From assembly GCA_030705745.1 (NCBI GenBank), contig JAUZPT010000001.1, positions 1-28,869 on the forward strand: DNA of 28,869 nt, given 5' to 3'. Source of the DNA: Bacillota bacterium. Lineage in GTDB: Bacteria > Bacillota > Bacilli > Bacillales > Cytobacillaceae. Made by a program: the position numbers and the translations under genes. Every line of letters starts with the position of its first letter. Within the stretch, counting starts at the first letter, position 1. Below, in pieces: positions 1 to 8,170 of this stretch. The notes under the pieces were generated by a model. It was not told the DNA's origin and did not search any database. It worked only from the letters and a program-made list of their open reading frames with translations.

Positions 1-522
1 GTCAGCCAAAGTGCTCCAAGCCTCGCGCAAATTGTCAAATGCATGCTCAAACATATTGGACATGATTTTTGTTTCAATTTCGGTCAGATTATCCACTTTG
101 TTCACGCTTGTCCCTCTTCCTCCGAGCAGTCGATCCATCATCGCATAGGCAACATTCGGATTGACTTCCATAAGGATTCTTCCGTCAAGGGGAAGTACTT
201 CATAAACATTCAAGATCGTCATTTTCGGTATGGAACGAATAAATTCTTCATATGGAATTTGGTCAGCAGATGCGACCGAAATTTGCACATATGTCCGAAG
301 TTGGGCAGAGAAAAAAGTAGTTAACAATCGGGCAAAATTCTCATGTATCCTCGTAAGGCTTCGAATTTGATCTTTTGAAAAGCGCAATGCTCTCTTAAAA
401 TCATATACACGTATTTTTTTCTCTGTTTGTTCTTTCTTTAACTCATCCGCATCCATTTCGCCTGTAGATAGTGCAGAAAGGAGGGCATCAATTTCACTTT
501 GTGATAAGACTTCTCCAGCCAA
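1..522 (-). CDS. fliM: Flagellar motor switch protein FliM (C-terminus outside window)
   Basis: FliM is the middle C-ring protein; it binds phospho-CheY and couples it to switching of rotor direction. The 174 codons present contain the N-terminal CheY-binding segment (GEVLSQSEIDALLSAL, residues 3-18), a linker, and the start of the CheC-like middle domain with the YAMMDRLLGG region. The start is TTG at 522: a GGAGGTGAG Shine-Dalgarno lies nine bases upstream and an in-frame TGA inside that signal excludes any earlier start. It lies 45 bases after fliL and is the last gene visible of the flagellar operon; fliY would be expected next. The C-terminal SpoA domain is beyond the edge. No frameshift is visible in the part present. 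Confidence 0.96.
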   Translation of the reverse strand, partial: MAGEVLSQSEIDALLSALSTGEMDADELKKEQTEKKIRVYDFKRALRFSKDQIRSLTRIHENFARLLTTFFSAQLRTYVQISVASADQIPYEEFIRSIPKMTILNVYEVLPLDGRILMEVNPNVAYAMMDRLLGGRGTSVNKVDNLTEIETKIMSNMFEHAFDNLREAWSTLAD

Positions 523-567
523 CCAACCTCACCTCCATTTGTTAAAAAATTTTGAAGTAATGAGCAT

Positions 568-996
568 TTATTGGAGAAGATAATCGGTTATATATACTTT
601 GACCACTTTTCCATCTTGCATTAATTCATTAATCTTGTTTTTTAACGTTTCTTGAAGCTGTAATTTTCCTTCTTTGCTCTGTATGTCTTTCGCCTGCTTT
701 TCAGACAGCTCCTGGATGATGATGTTTTTTATTTGAAAATCACGTTTTGTTACTTCATCCTTGGCATTTGTGCTGTCCGTTTGTATCTTAAAAGACATAC
801 GAATAAACCCATCACTTGCCAGATTGGTAGTAATTTGAGGCAAGTCATACGAGTCTTCCAGCACTTGGTCGATAGTCGGTCCCTTTTTTGCAGTTGTCCC
901 TTTTACCTTGTAAATAACCACTGCTGCAACACCCCCGACGAGCAGAATGGAAACAAGCAATATTAACATGATCATTAACAGCTTATTTTTCTTCAT
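568..996 (-). CDS. fliL: Flagellar basal body-associated protein FliL
   Basis: FliL is a single-pass membrane protein that surrounds the stator units and helps stabilise motor function. The 142-residue product has a short basic N-terminus (MKKNK), one transmembrane helix at about residues 6-28 and an extracytoplasmic FliL domain ending in YITDYLLQ, the usual short C-terminus. ATG at 996 is chosen because a GGAGGGA signal lies seven bases upstream; an upstream in-frame start would add 11 residues that are unusual for the family. The start overlaps the 3' end of flbD by 14 bases, so the two are probably translationally coupled. Confidence 0.95.
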   Translation of the reverse strand: MKKNKLLMIMLILLVSILLVGGVAAVVIYKVKGTTAKKGPTIDQVLEDSYDLPQITTNLASDGFIRMSFKIQTDSTNAKDEVTKRDFQIKNIIIQELSEKQAKDIQSKEGKLQLQETLKNKINELMQDGKVVKVYITDYLLQ

Positions 997-1207
997 CAAT
1001 GTTTCCCTCCATCTGCAGCCGGCCCACAATATTTATGGATCGATAGAAATTTTCAACCATTTTCACGGTTTCTTCTTGCGTTTCCCTAACAACAAACTTA
1101 TGCCCATTTGCTAGGGTAATAGTTGTATCGGGAAAAGATTCAATGTTTTCAATATAAATTGCATTGATAGTGAATGGCTTTCCATTTAAACGGGTCACTT
1201 TTATCAA
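983..1207 (-). CDS. swrD: FlbD/SwrD family flagellar protein
   Basis: A 74-residue protein of the FlbD family (SwrD, formerly YlzI, in B. subtilis, where it raises flagellar motor power for swarming). The family pattern is clear: TRLNG at residues 5-9, a central [14 protein letters not shown] segment and VRETQEE near residues 41-47. The best start by family alignment is TTG at 1207, but no Shine-Dalgarno sequence is visible within 20 bases upstream. Instead a GC-rich palindrome (1220-1237) and a C8 run (G8 in the mRNA) lie between it and flgE. A GTG at 1198 is an alternative, also without a good signal. The 3' end overlaps fliL by 14 bases. Confidence 0.93.
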   Translation of the reverse strand: MIKVTRLNGKPFTINAIYIENIESFPDTTITLANGHKFVVRETQEETVKMVENFYRSINIVGRLQMEGNIDEEK

Positions 1208-1217
1208 TTTATTATCA

Positions 1218-1250
1218 GAGTCGGGAATGTCCCCGACCCTGTCCCCCCCC
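1218..1250. repeat. GC-rich palindrome plus C8 run between flgE and flbD
   Basis: On the plus strand GTCGGG (1220-1225) and CCCGAC (1232-1237) form a perfect six-base inverted repeat around a six-base spacer. It is followed by CCCTGTCCCCCCCC, with eight C in a row at 1243-1250. The composition is strikingly GC-rich against its AT-rich neighbours. GTCCCC/GGGGAC-rich palindromes of this kind are scattered as REP-like elements in some Bacillaceae genomes; that assignment is inference, as only one copy is seen here. It occupies the position where the flbD ribosome-binding site would be expected. Confidence 0.6.
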
Positions 1251-1255
1251 TTAAA

Positions 1256-2476
1256 TTATCGTTTTAAATTGATGAGCTCCTGCAGGATATCATCGGAAGT
1301 GGTAATGATTTTTGTATTCGCCTGGAAACCGCGCTGTGCGACGATCATATCCGTAAATTCTTCTGAAAGGTCTACGTTTGACATCTCGAGCTCGCCTGAT
1401 GCAATTGTTCCGCGGCCTACACCCGCAACATTAATATTGGCGGTCCCGGAATTGACGGTTTCCTGAAATAAGTTACTACCTGCTTTAGATAAACCTGATG
1501 GATTGGTGAATTTCGCCAATGCTAGCTGGCCGAGCTGCAACACAAGCCCATTGGAGAAAACCCCATTAATTTCACCTGATGAACCTATGTTAAAGCTGTC
1601 AAGTGTCCCCTGCGTATTACCGTCAGGAATTGCTGTTGCATCCAGGCTACCTGCATTTTTTGTCAGGTCTTTAATTGGCATATTTATTGTAAAATTCTTA
1701 ACAGCTCCTGTTCCATCATTGAGTTTCAATGTGAAGCTCTTGCTTGAAGGCGGATTATTAGGATCATATGCTGGTATTGTAATAGTTTGCGATACTACGT
1801 TTGCAGTTGGGTTTGCTGGATCAACAGGAAGCGTATTATCAATAAATGAAAAATTCCATGTACCTGCAGCGGGATCCTGTGGCTGTATCTTTAAATCAAG
1901 TACATGTTCCAGGCCTTTGTCATCGACGACTTTTATCTGTTGTACCAGGTTGGAGCTTCCTTTTGCATCTGTTGGAAGATTTCCTTTCATTTCAATTTGA
2001 TTTGTTTGCTTAGCAGGTAGGACGGAATTTACGTTCACAGTGATATCCTTTAAAACACCGTTATTGTACGACTGTACCTTCATGCCATCGCCATTGACCA
2101 GAGTACCGTTATTATCAAGGTAGAAGTTTCCTGCTCTCGTATATTCCTGTGCATTTCCTTGTTTCACCACGAAATATCCATCCCCGGCTACTGCAAGATC
2201 AAGAGAGCGACCGGTGGTTTGCATGCTCGATTGCGTCATGACATTATCAATGGATGCGACCGTGGAACCTAATCCTACCTGCATCGGGTTAATTCCACCG
2301 CGGTTATTTTGGGCACCACTGGCGCCTGAAATTGTCTGGTTCATTGTATCTTTAAAGGTTACTCGGCCTTTTTTAAATCCGTAAGTGTTTACATTTGCAA
2401 TATTATTACCAATGACATCCAATTTCGTTTGGAAGTTTTTCATTCCGCTAATTCCTGAATACAATGAACGTAGCAT
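1256..2476 (-). CDS. flgE: Flagellar hook protein FlgE (large form)
   Basis: FlgE polymerises into the hook, the universal joint between rod and filament. The 406-residue protein has the conserved rod/hook N-terminus (MLRSLYSGISGMK, then IGNNIANVNTYGFKK) and C-terminus (DMIVAQRGFQANTKIITTSD followed by ILQELINLKR), both of which form the coiled-coil core. Residues of about 145-290 are a variable, Asn/Pro/Thr-rich surface insertion; as I recall, B. subtilis FlgE is only about 264 residues, so this is the longer hook type. ATG at 2476 has GAGGAG eight bases upstream; a TTG six codons earlier was rejected. The gap before it (75 bases) contains a hairpin. Confidence 0.96.
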   Translation of the reverse strand: MLRSLYSGISGMKNFQTKLDVIGNNIANVNTYGFKKGRVTFKDTMNQTISGASGAQNNRGGINPMQVGLGSTVASIDNVMTQSSMQTTGRSLDLAVAGDGYFVVKQGNAQEYTRAGNFYLDNNGTLVNGDGMKVQSYNNGVLKDITVNVNSVLPAKQTNQIEMKGNLPTDAKGSSNLVQQIKVVDDKGLEHVLDLKIQPQDPAAGTWNFSFIDNTLPVDPANPTANVVSQTITIPAYDPNNPPSSKSFTLKLNDGTGAVKNFTINMPIKDLTKNAGSLDATAIPDGNTQGTLDSFNIGSSGEINGVFSNGLVLQLGQLALAKFTNPSGLSKAGSNLFQETVNSGTANINVAGVGRGTIASGELEMSNVDLSEEFTDMIVAQRGFQANTKIITTSDDILQELINLKR

Positions 2477-2499
2477 AATTTGATCTCCTCTCAATTTGA

Positions 2500-2523
2500 A
2501 GCTGCGTCTGTCATTCGGCAGCT
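2500..2523 (-). other. Hairpin upstream of flgE
   Basis: AGCTGC (2500-2505) and GCAGCT (2518-2523) make a six-base perfect stem with a 12-base loop in the 75-base gap between the TIGR02530-type gene and flgE. It sits about ten bases upstream of the flgE Shine-Dalgarno sequence and has no following U-tract on the minus strand, so it is not an intrinsic terminator. It could mark an RNA processing site or affect flgE translation; this is inference. Confidence 0.4.
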
Positions 2524-2551
2524 ATTGGCTTCCTCTTTAAGGTCCGGCCAT

Positions 2552-2941
2552 TTATGAATCTACTAGTATGGTTCCATTGATATTGGTGAAAATTTGTGAT
2601 GCTGCTTCTACTCGATCCATTGCGGTAATTACGGTATTATTTTTTGCACTAACAATGAGTGCGGCATTGTTTAATATAACGAGTGAGTCTTTAACTCCCA
2701 TTTTTTTGGCTTTTGAAACTTTTTCTTCAATTTGTGTCCATTTTTCTTCGCTAATTTCGATATTCCGTTGACTTAAGCGTTCCTTGGCATGTTTGCTTAG
2801 CACAAGTTTGCTGTCTGATTGTATCGCTGATTGCAAATGTAAGGAAAAAGGCTGATTAATCGGCTGATTGTCCTTAACCTTCTTATACGATTGCGTGTTT
2901 ATCAGAGGCGAAGTGATCGGACGAAATGTCGTTTTTTCCAC
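2552..2941 (-). CDS. TIGR02530-type flagellar operon protein
   Basis: A 129-residue soluble protein without signal peptide or membrane segment. The N-terminal 45 residues are poorly conserved. The C-terminal part has the pattern of the flagellar operon family known as TIGR02530: LSKHAKERLSQRNIEIS at about 48-64, then a helical segment, then LVILNNAALIVSAKNNTVIT at about 87-106 and FTNINGTILVD at the end. Its biochemical role is not established; it is always found near flgD and flgE, so a role in hook assembly is a reasonable guess. The start is GTG at 2941 with AGGGAG seven bases upstream. It follows flgD by 18 bases and precedes flgE by 75. Confidence 0.85.
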   Translation of the reverse strand: MEKTTFRPITSPLINTQSYKKVKDNQPINQPFSLHLQSAIQSDSKLVLSKHAKERLSQRNIEISEEKWTQIEEKVSKAKKMGVKDSLVILNNAALIVSAKNNTVITAMDRVEAASQIFTNINGTILVDS

Positions 2942-2959
2942 TCCATCACTCCCTAATCT

Positions 2960-3598
2960 TTACTCGATTTTAGTAATCTGCGTTTCTATAATACTTGTAT
3001 TTCCATCATTTAATTGAAATTGTGTTTTTCCATCTTTAAAAGAAACAGACTTTACAACTGCTGATTTTTCTTCTTTTTGGTCGTCTAAATAAGTAACCGT
3101 TCTTCCTATCAACATGGATGCCTGCAACATTTTACTGTCTGGCTGAGAGTCATTAACTTGTGAGATATCTGCAGGCGCAAGGGTGGTACCGTCTTCAAGT
3201 GTCAACTGAACTTGATTATCTTTCATTTGAATGGAAGCCACTTTTCCAGTTCCATCTGAAATAGCTGGTACCGCATTCACGTCGGTTGATTGTGGTTGTT
3301 TATGCCAGGCGATCTCTTTACCAACAAATTGATTATAAGAGACAAGCTGGTTTTGTTGTTCCAAGTTGACAAATTGGTCAATCGATTTCCCCATGTTCGT
3401 GATTTGTTCAAGAGTGGAAAAGGTAGCCATTTGCGCAACGAAATCCTTATCCTGCATCGGATTTAGTGGATCCTGATTTTGAAGCTGAGTCATAAGAATT
3501 TTCAAAAAATCATCTTTACCAAGAGATCCATTACTTGTTTTTTTGGGATCATTTTGCATCGTTTTTAACAATAAGGATGGATCAATCGTATTAGCCAT
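2960..3598 (-). CDS. flgD: Flagellar hook assembly (hook cap) protein FlgD
   Basis: FlgD caps the growing hook and allows FlgE subunits to polymerise; it is secreted by the flagellar type III apparatus and later discarded. The 212-residue product carries the family signature near the N-terminus: LGKDDFLKILMTQLQNQDPL at about residues 25-44, followed by MATFSTLEQITNM. The remainder has the beta-rich layout of the hook cap region (TVTYLDD, VKSVSFKDGKTQFQLNDG). ATG at 3598 is preferred because AGGTGAT lies just upstream, overlapping the fliK stop; GTG at 3607, directly after that stop, has no separate signal. It lies nine bases from fliK. Confidence 0.95.
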   Translation of the reverse strand: MANTIDPSLLLKTMQNDPKKTSNGSLGKDDFLKILMTQLQNQDPLNPMQDKDFVAQMATFSTLEQITNMGKSIDQFVNLEQQNQLVSYNQFVGKEIAWHKQPQSTDVNAVPAISDGTGKVASIQMKDNQVQLTLEDGTTLAPADISQVNDSQPDSKMLQASMLIGRTVTYLDDQKEEKSAVVKSVSFKDGKTQFQLNDGNTSIIETQITKIE

Positions 3599-3607
3599 TT
3601 CTATCAC

Positions 3608-4954
3608 CTATACTTCCATATTTAACAGTGCTTCATTTAAAGAAAATGTAAACTCACCGGAGTCCTGATTATTATTTTCTTCCTTTTCATCATGCTGCTG
3701 TTGAGGCTGCTGTTGGTTAGGTTGCTGGTCACGTCCTTGAAAGCGTTCCTGTTGATTAAATTGCTGAGCCACTTCAATTCTGTCCACCTGAATGTTTTGG
3801 GCTGCAAAGGCTTGCTTTAATCCGTTTAATTGGGAATCAAGAGTTTCTTTCGCGGAACCGGTTGTTGTCATGATCCTGGCAATGATTCCTTCGTCCTTCT
3901 GGGTTAGTTCAATACTTAATGATCCGAGATTTTCCGGATTTAGTTTAATCAAAAGTTTTTGCATCCCGTCCGTTTTCGTCAATTGACTTTTTGCAAGAAT
4001 TGCTTCAAATTGTTTAATTAAATCGTCAGCAGAAACAGGTTTTCCTTCTGAATGCAGCATCAGTGTTAACTGTTCAGCCTTCGACATAGGCAACTGAAAC
4101 GATTGTTGGCTATTTACTTGTTCAGATGAACCGCTATTATTCAATAACTTTTTATCTAGAAAACTATCTTGAACGATTTTTTTTGTATCTTTTGTGTTTA
4201 ACTCGCCTGCTAACCGGGTAAATGTATTTTGTAAAAAATCCATTCTTTCCATCGGTCTTGCCGTCGGAGCTTGATTTGTTATAATTGTTTCAAGCGTTTG
4301 TTGGACTTTGGCAAGCAAGTTTGAGAGAGGAGCGGTTTGCTGAGTTGTAAGAACATCCTGATTTGCGTTCAGAATTTCGTAAACTTTAACAGCTTTTAAA
4401 AACAAAGGGAAATCATTTCCTGCTATCTCGCTCATTTTTTCTGGTGGCAATGAAGATATAATGGACAATATATCCACGATGCCCGCAAGATCTTCACCAT
4501 TCTCTTTTTTTACATCCTTTGACTTCGTACCATCCACTGCTAATGCTTCTCCCTTACCTTTTAAGGAAACTGCCAAACCCTCATCCTTGCCTTTTTCTAA
4601 GGTAGATAATAAAGAATGAACGATATCTGACCATTTTCCATCAATTAGACCAAAATAATCTTTTACCATCTGTAGAATGTCAGCATTGGGATTTGACAAC
4701 AATTTGTCTTGCAGTCCCAGGCCATCCTTTAAATCGAGCAGCTGATTATTTTTCAGGAAGGAAAGAAGCTCTTTTAAATCTTTAAGTGAAGGTTTTGAAT
4801 CTTTTGCCGTCATTTGGCCACCCTGCGGTTTTTGAGTTGAATGGTTTTGAAATGCCAGAATTAGGCTATTAAAATTCCCTCCCGTTTTTCCGGAAGTTTT
4901 TGCACCGGTTGCAGAGGCAACGTTGTTTGCATAGCCCAGTCCGCCAATTTGCAT
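3608..4954 (-). CDS. fliK: Flagellar hook-length control protein FliK
   Basis: FliK measures hook length and, through FlhB, switches the exporter from rod/hook to filament substrates. The 448-residue protein has a long low-complexity N-terminal ruler region and a conserved Flg_hook C-terminal domain at about residues 334-395, with the signature LIKLNPENLGSLSIEL and QAFAAQNIQVDRIEV. A Gln/Asn/Glu-rich tail (about 396-430) ends in a short hydrophobic motif, LNEALLNMEV. ATG at 4954 has a perfect AAAGGAGGTGAT signal, one of the strongest in the window, which fits a re-initiation point after the 77-base gap behind ylxF. YlqG (24079-25920) has a similar C-terminal domain. Confidence 0.94.
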   Translation of the reverse strand: MQIGGLGYANNVASATGAKTSGKTGGNFNSLILAFQNHSTQKPQGGQMTAKDSKPSLKDLKELLSFLKNNQLLDLKDGLGLQDKLLSNPNADILQMVKDYFGLIDGKWSDIVHSLLSTLEKGKDEGLAVSLKGKGEALAVDGTKSKDVKKENGEDLAGIVDILSIISSLPPEKMSEIAGNDFPLFLKAVKVYEILNANQDVLTTQQTAPLSNLLAKVQQTLETIITNQAPTARPMERMDFLQNTFTRLAGELNTKDTKKIVQDSFLDKKLLNNSGSSEQVNSQQSFQLPMSKAEQLTLMLHSEGKPVSADDLIKQFEAILAKSQLTKTDGMQKLLIKLNPENLGSLSIELTQKDEGIIARIMTTTGSAKETLDSQLNGLKQAFAAQNIQVDRIEVAQQFNQQERFQGRDQQPNQQQPQQQHDEKEENNNQDSGEFTFSLNEALLNMEV

Positions 4955-5031
4955 TGTATCACCTCCTTTCAAAAACTTTCTTTAACCAACTAACAAACTG
5001 AACGTGTGGTTATGTATCTGGCCTAACGTGC

Positions 5032-5637
5032 TCATTTCGGGTTATTTTCATTCATATTCGTTAGCATTTCCGTATACTTGGCGGCCTGCACAGGATCCAT
5101 ACTCTGCATGATCGCTGATAATATTTCTGGATTAATGTTTTTTAAAATTTTCAAGGCTTCGGTATTAGACATTTTTGTAATAATTGGAGCCGCTTTTTTT
5201 GCAGACATTGATTCAAAAGTACTCACGATATCTTTAAATGCACGTTTGTTGTCGTTCTGGATCGCATTTAAGCTGTCGATTTCTTGTTGAAGACGTTGGT
5301 TTTCAAGCTGTCCGAGCTTTATATTTCTATCCTTCTCTTCCATTTGTGATTGAAGTTGAGTGATCTTGGCATCTCTGTCTTCTACTTGCCCCTCAAGCTC
5401 AATCGTCTTCTTTTTATTTTCTGCGTCGTTTTTTTGACTGCTTCCTTCAAAAACACTTCCAATTACAGGTATCTTTTTACCGATATCCTTGGCTGATTCA
5501 AAAACATTCACTCCTGCAAAAGTAAACACGATCAGTGCAACGGTTATTGCAAAAAGGAGAGGAATGAATATGATATAGATAAACCATTGAAATGGGCTGT
5601 ATTTTTTATCGTCATTGTTTTCTATGGTCTTGTCCAT
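5032..5637 (-). CDS. ylxF: YlxF / MotE-like flagellar membrane protein
   Basis: A 201-residue protein with one N-terminal transmembrane helix (about 18-42), a coiled coil (about 70-130, rich in Glu, Gln and Lys heptads) and a C-terminal MgtE-N-like helical domain (about 135-195, with the SAKKAAPIITKM and NPEILSAIMQSMDPVQAAKY repeats). This is the layout of YlxF of Bacillus and of MotE, the proposed chaperone of the stator protein MotB. The MotE role is family knowledge and not shown here. ATG at 5637 has AGGTGG close upstream. It lies eight bases after fliJ, inside the flagellar operon. Confidence 0.88.
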   Translation of the reverse strand: MDKTIENNDDKKYSPFQWFIYIIFIPLLFAITVALIVFTFAGVNVFESAKDIGKKIPVIGSVFEGSSQKNDAENKKKTIELEGQVEDRDAKITQLQSQMEEKDRNIKLGQLENQRLQQEIDSLNAIQNDNKRAFKDIVSTFESMSAKKAAPIITKMSNTEALKILKNINPEILSAIMQSMDPVQAAKYTEMLTNMNENNPK

Positions 5638-5645
5638 TCTGCCAC

Positions 5646-6089
5646 CTAACTTCCCCGATTCATAAACTGTTGAATTGAGATATCGTCCATCTGCCTGCCT
5701 TCGAGATACTTGAGATTTTCCTTATATGACAGAAAATCCTTTTCTTTAATTTTTTCATATTTTTTTACTTCCACGTTTTTTTCCATTAGTTTTTCCTGAT
5801 AAAAAACCATTTTTCCACGGGCATTGACAACCATCTTTTGATAATGCTCAATCGTTTTTTCGATTCCTGCAAGAAAATGCTGGTGATGCCTGATTTCATG
5901 AACTGGCAAGCCATCTGTTAATTTTGAAGCTTGAAAAGCATGCAAATCTTCCTTCTTTTTTAGGAACTCATATAATTTCTCTGCTGCTTCTTCAAAATTT
6001 TTTACAGATTCATTATAAACCGAAATCGCTTCGTCTTTTTCTCTTTCCTTTATATGAAGGATCTTGTCGAATTTATATTGATACACCAT
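5646..6089 (-). CDS. fliJ: Flagellar export protein FliJ
   Basis: FliJ is the small coiled-coil stalk of the flagellar export ATPase; it inserts in the FliI hexamer and links it to FlhA. The 147-residue product is almost entirely charged heptad-repeat helix (rich in Lys and Glu) with the family start MVYQYKFDKILHIKEREKDE. ATG at 6089 is chosen over GTG at 6101 because the Bacillus family begins with this short hydrophobic-aromatic motif and because the GTG would overlap the fliI stop. The Shine-Dalgarno is AGGTGAG with a second AGGG nearer the start. It follows fliI by four bases. Confidence 0.92.
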   Translation of the reverse strand: MVYQYKFDKILHIKEREKDEAISVYNESVKNFEEAAEKLYEFLKKKEDLHAFQASKLTDGLPVHEIRHHQHFLAGIEKTIEHYQKMVVNARGKMVFYQEKLMEKNVEVKKYEKIKEKDFLSYKENLKYLEGRQMDDISIQQFMNRGS

Positions 6090-6093
6090 TTCC

Positions 6094-7410
6094 CTACTCA
6101 CCTTTTTCTATTAATTGAACTAAGTGGGTGATACTTTCATCCATGGAAATTTGGTCATGTGTGCCTTGTTTCAAAAATGAAAGGATATTTGGATATTGTC
6201 GAATCGCTTCATCAATTTCCTTCGATGAACCTTTTTTGTAAGCACCAATGTTGATTAAATCTTCTGATTGGATATAAGTACTTAGAAGTTCTCGGAGCTT
6301 TTCCGCCGCTCGAACCTGATCGGGTGAAACAATGTGGTTCATGATCCGGCTGACACTTTTCAAAACATTTAAAGCAGGGTATTGCCCTTTGTTGGCTAAG
6401 TCCCTGTCCAATATAAAGTGTCCGTCCAATATTCCCCTTACCGTATCGGCTATTGGTTCATTCATATCATCACCATCCACGAGGACAGTATAAAATCCGG
6501 TAATTGAGCCGTGCTCGTTCGTACCTGTCCGCTCAAGCAGCTTCGGGAGAACTCCAAAGACAGAAGGTGTATAGCCTTTCGTTGTCGGGGGTTCTCCAAC
6601 AGCGAGTCCCACTTCTCGTTGAGCCATCGCTACTCGTGTAACTGAGTCCATCATTAGCATCACATTCATGCCCTTATCACGGAAATACTCAGCTATGGCC
6701 GTAGCCGTATAGGCTCCTTTAATTCTCATTAATGCAGGCTGATCCGAGGTAGCAACAACAACTATCGATCTTTGTAAGCCTTCCTCGCCCAAATCACGCT
6801 CGATAAATTCCCGTACTTCACGCCCACGCTCTCCAATCAAGGCAATGACATTCAAATCTGCCTTTGTGTTTCGAGCTATCATACCAAGCAGGGTGCTTTT
6901 CCCAACGCCGCTTCCCGCAAATATGCCGACACGTTGTCCGTTTCCTACTGTTAGGAGACTATCGATCATTCGAACCCCTACTTCAATGGCCTTATTGATT
7001 GGGGGACGCTTCATTGGATTTGGGGGCTCCTGCTCTGTCGGTACAGAAGTAAGCCCTTTCGGAAGGAGTGAACCATCCATGGGCTGTCCCATAGAATCGA
7101 CTACACTTCCAATTAGCTCTGCACCTACTTTTACCTGTAAAGGTTTAGATGACGCCTCCACCAAACTACCCGGTGAAATGTCCTGAACGGTCGTATAAGG
7201 CATCAACATAATATTCTCGTCCTTAAAACCAACAACCTCCGCCTGGATTTTCCGCTTATGTTTTGTTCCGACATAAATGTAGCAAACATCTCCGATCGAG
7301 CTTTCGGGCCCTTGGGATTCAATCATGAGACCCACAACCCTTTTTACCCTTCCATACCGTTTAAATGTGTCGATATGGTCGATCTGCTCAATCAGTTCGG
7401 CTGCATTCAT
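6094..7410 (-). CDS. fliI: Flagellum-specific export ATPase FliI
   Basis: FliI is the hexameric ATPase of the flagellar type III export apparatus, homologous to the F1 beta subunit. The 438-residue protein matches the usual Bacillus length. Motifs visible are the Walker A GSGVGKST at about 166-173, the ERGREVREF segment after it, the Walker B-type stretch VMLMMDSVTR, and the GEPPTTKGYTPSVF region. ATG at 7410 follows a GGAGAG signal; a GTG at 7419 would lie too close to that signal and add three residues. Only one base separates it from the fliH stop, so FliH, the FliI regulator, and FliI are translated in tandem. Confidence 0.98.
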   Translation of the reverse strand: MNAAELIEQIDHIDTFKRYGRVKRVVGLMIESQGPESSIGDVCYIYVGTKHKRKIQAEVVGFKDENIMLMPYTTVQDISPGSLVEASSKPLQVKVGAELIGSVVDSMGQPMDGSLLPKGLTSVPTEQEPPNPMKRPPINKAIEVGVRMIDSLLTVGNGQRVGIFAGSGVGKSTLLGMIARNTKADLNVIALIGERGREVREFIERDLGEEGLQRSIVVVATSDQPALMRIKGAYTATAIAEYFRDKGMNVMLMMDSVTRVAMAQREVGLAVGEPPTTKGYTPSVFGVLPKLLERTGTNEHGSITGFYTVLVDGDDMNEPIADTVRGILDGHFILDRDLANKGQYPALNVLKSVSRIMNHIVSPDQVRAAEKLRELLSTYIQSEDLINIGAYKKGSSKEIDEAIRQYPNILSFLKQGTHDQISMDESITHLVQLIEKGE

Positions 7411-7411
7411 C

Positions 7412-8170
7412 CTATTCACTCTCCAGCAATTCGAGTAGTTTGCGCTTTATTTCTTCAAGTTGGCTATCGACACTGGCATCAATTCTGCCATTCGCCGACT
7501 CAATAATGCAATCTTTCTCAGACAAATTTTCATCCGGATAAATGTATAAGTCAGTTTCTTTTGGAAATAAAGCAACCAATTCGTCTTTTTGCGAAAGTAA
7601 AAACTGATAATGTAAAGGATTTATGTGAAGCTGGATTTCCCGGTAGTCTCTTGCTTCTTTTAGCGCCCTTTTGACAATATCCAAAAATTCTTCCGGATTT
7701 CCCTCGAGCTTTCCACCAATAATTTTCCCTGCTACTTTCACAGCCAAATCAAGAATCGTAGATTCAGATTTCTCAATTTGTTTTCTATATTCTTCTTTGG
7801 AGCTTTCAACAATTCCCCTGCTAAAAGCAATCAGTTCATCGATTTCCTTGTATCCTAGTTCCCGGCCTTCCTGCAAGCCGCGGTCATAGCCTTCTATTTG
7901 TGCTTGTTCGGCAAGCATAGCTTTTTCATTCGCCCAATTTTGCATTTCCTCTTGAGCTTGTTCACGAATCGACTGAGCATGCACAGTTGCCTCTTGCATC
8001 ATCATTTCGGCTTGTTTTCTCGCATTTTCGAGCAAACTATTTTTTTCAAACTGAAGCTTTTCGATTGCTTGCGGATCACCTGCAATGGCATGATCAAACA
8101 TTTTAATGGATATGATCTTTTGTTCCGATTGATCGGAATTTGTCCATTGGGATTTGATCAACCTAGACAA
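7412..8170 (-). CDS. fliH: Flagellar assembly protein FliH
   Basis: FliH is the peripheral stalk that holds FliI at the export gate and inhibits its ATPase until docking. The product (252 residues from the chosen start) has a Glu/Gln/Ala-rich coiled-coil N-terminal half, with the YDRGLQEGRELGYKEI pattern of Gly-spaced helices typical of FliH, and a globular C-terminal FliH/HrpE domain (VKVAGKIIGGKLEGNPE onward). The start is uncertain. TTG at 8170 has GGAGGAG nine bases upstream and gives LSRLIKSQW; the ATG at 8179 abuts the same signal and would be too close. With TTG the gene overlaps the 3' end of fliG by eight bases. Confidence 0.9.
   Translation of the reverse strand: MSRLIKSQWTNSDQSEQKIISIKMFDHAIAGDPQAIEKLQFEKNSLLENARKQAEMMMQEATVHAQSIREQAQEEMQNWANEKAMLAEQAQIEGYDRGLQEGRELGYKEIDELIAFSRGIVESSKEEYRKQIEKSESTILDLAVKVAGKIIGGKLEGNPEEFLDIVKRALKEARDYREIQLHINPLHYQFLLSQKDELVALFPKETDLYIYPDENLSEKDCIIESANGRIDASVDSQLEEIKRKLLELLESE

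Noticed and set aside
1503..2000. 165-codon open frame on the plus strand
   Set aside because: It lies wholly antisense to flgE, whose protein is clearly real; the antisense product has no family features or ribosome-binding site.
6845..7186. 113-codon plus-strand frame
   Set aside because: Antisense to the conserved ATPase core of fliI; a shadow of its codon use.
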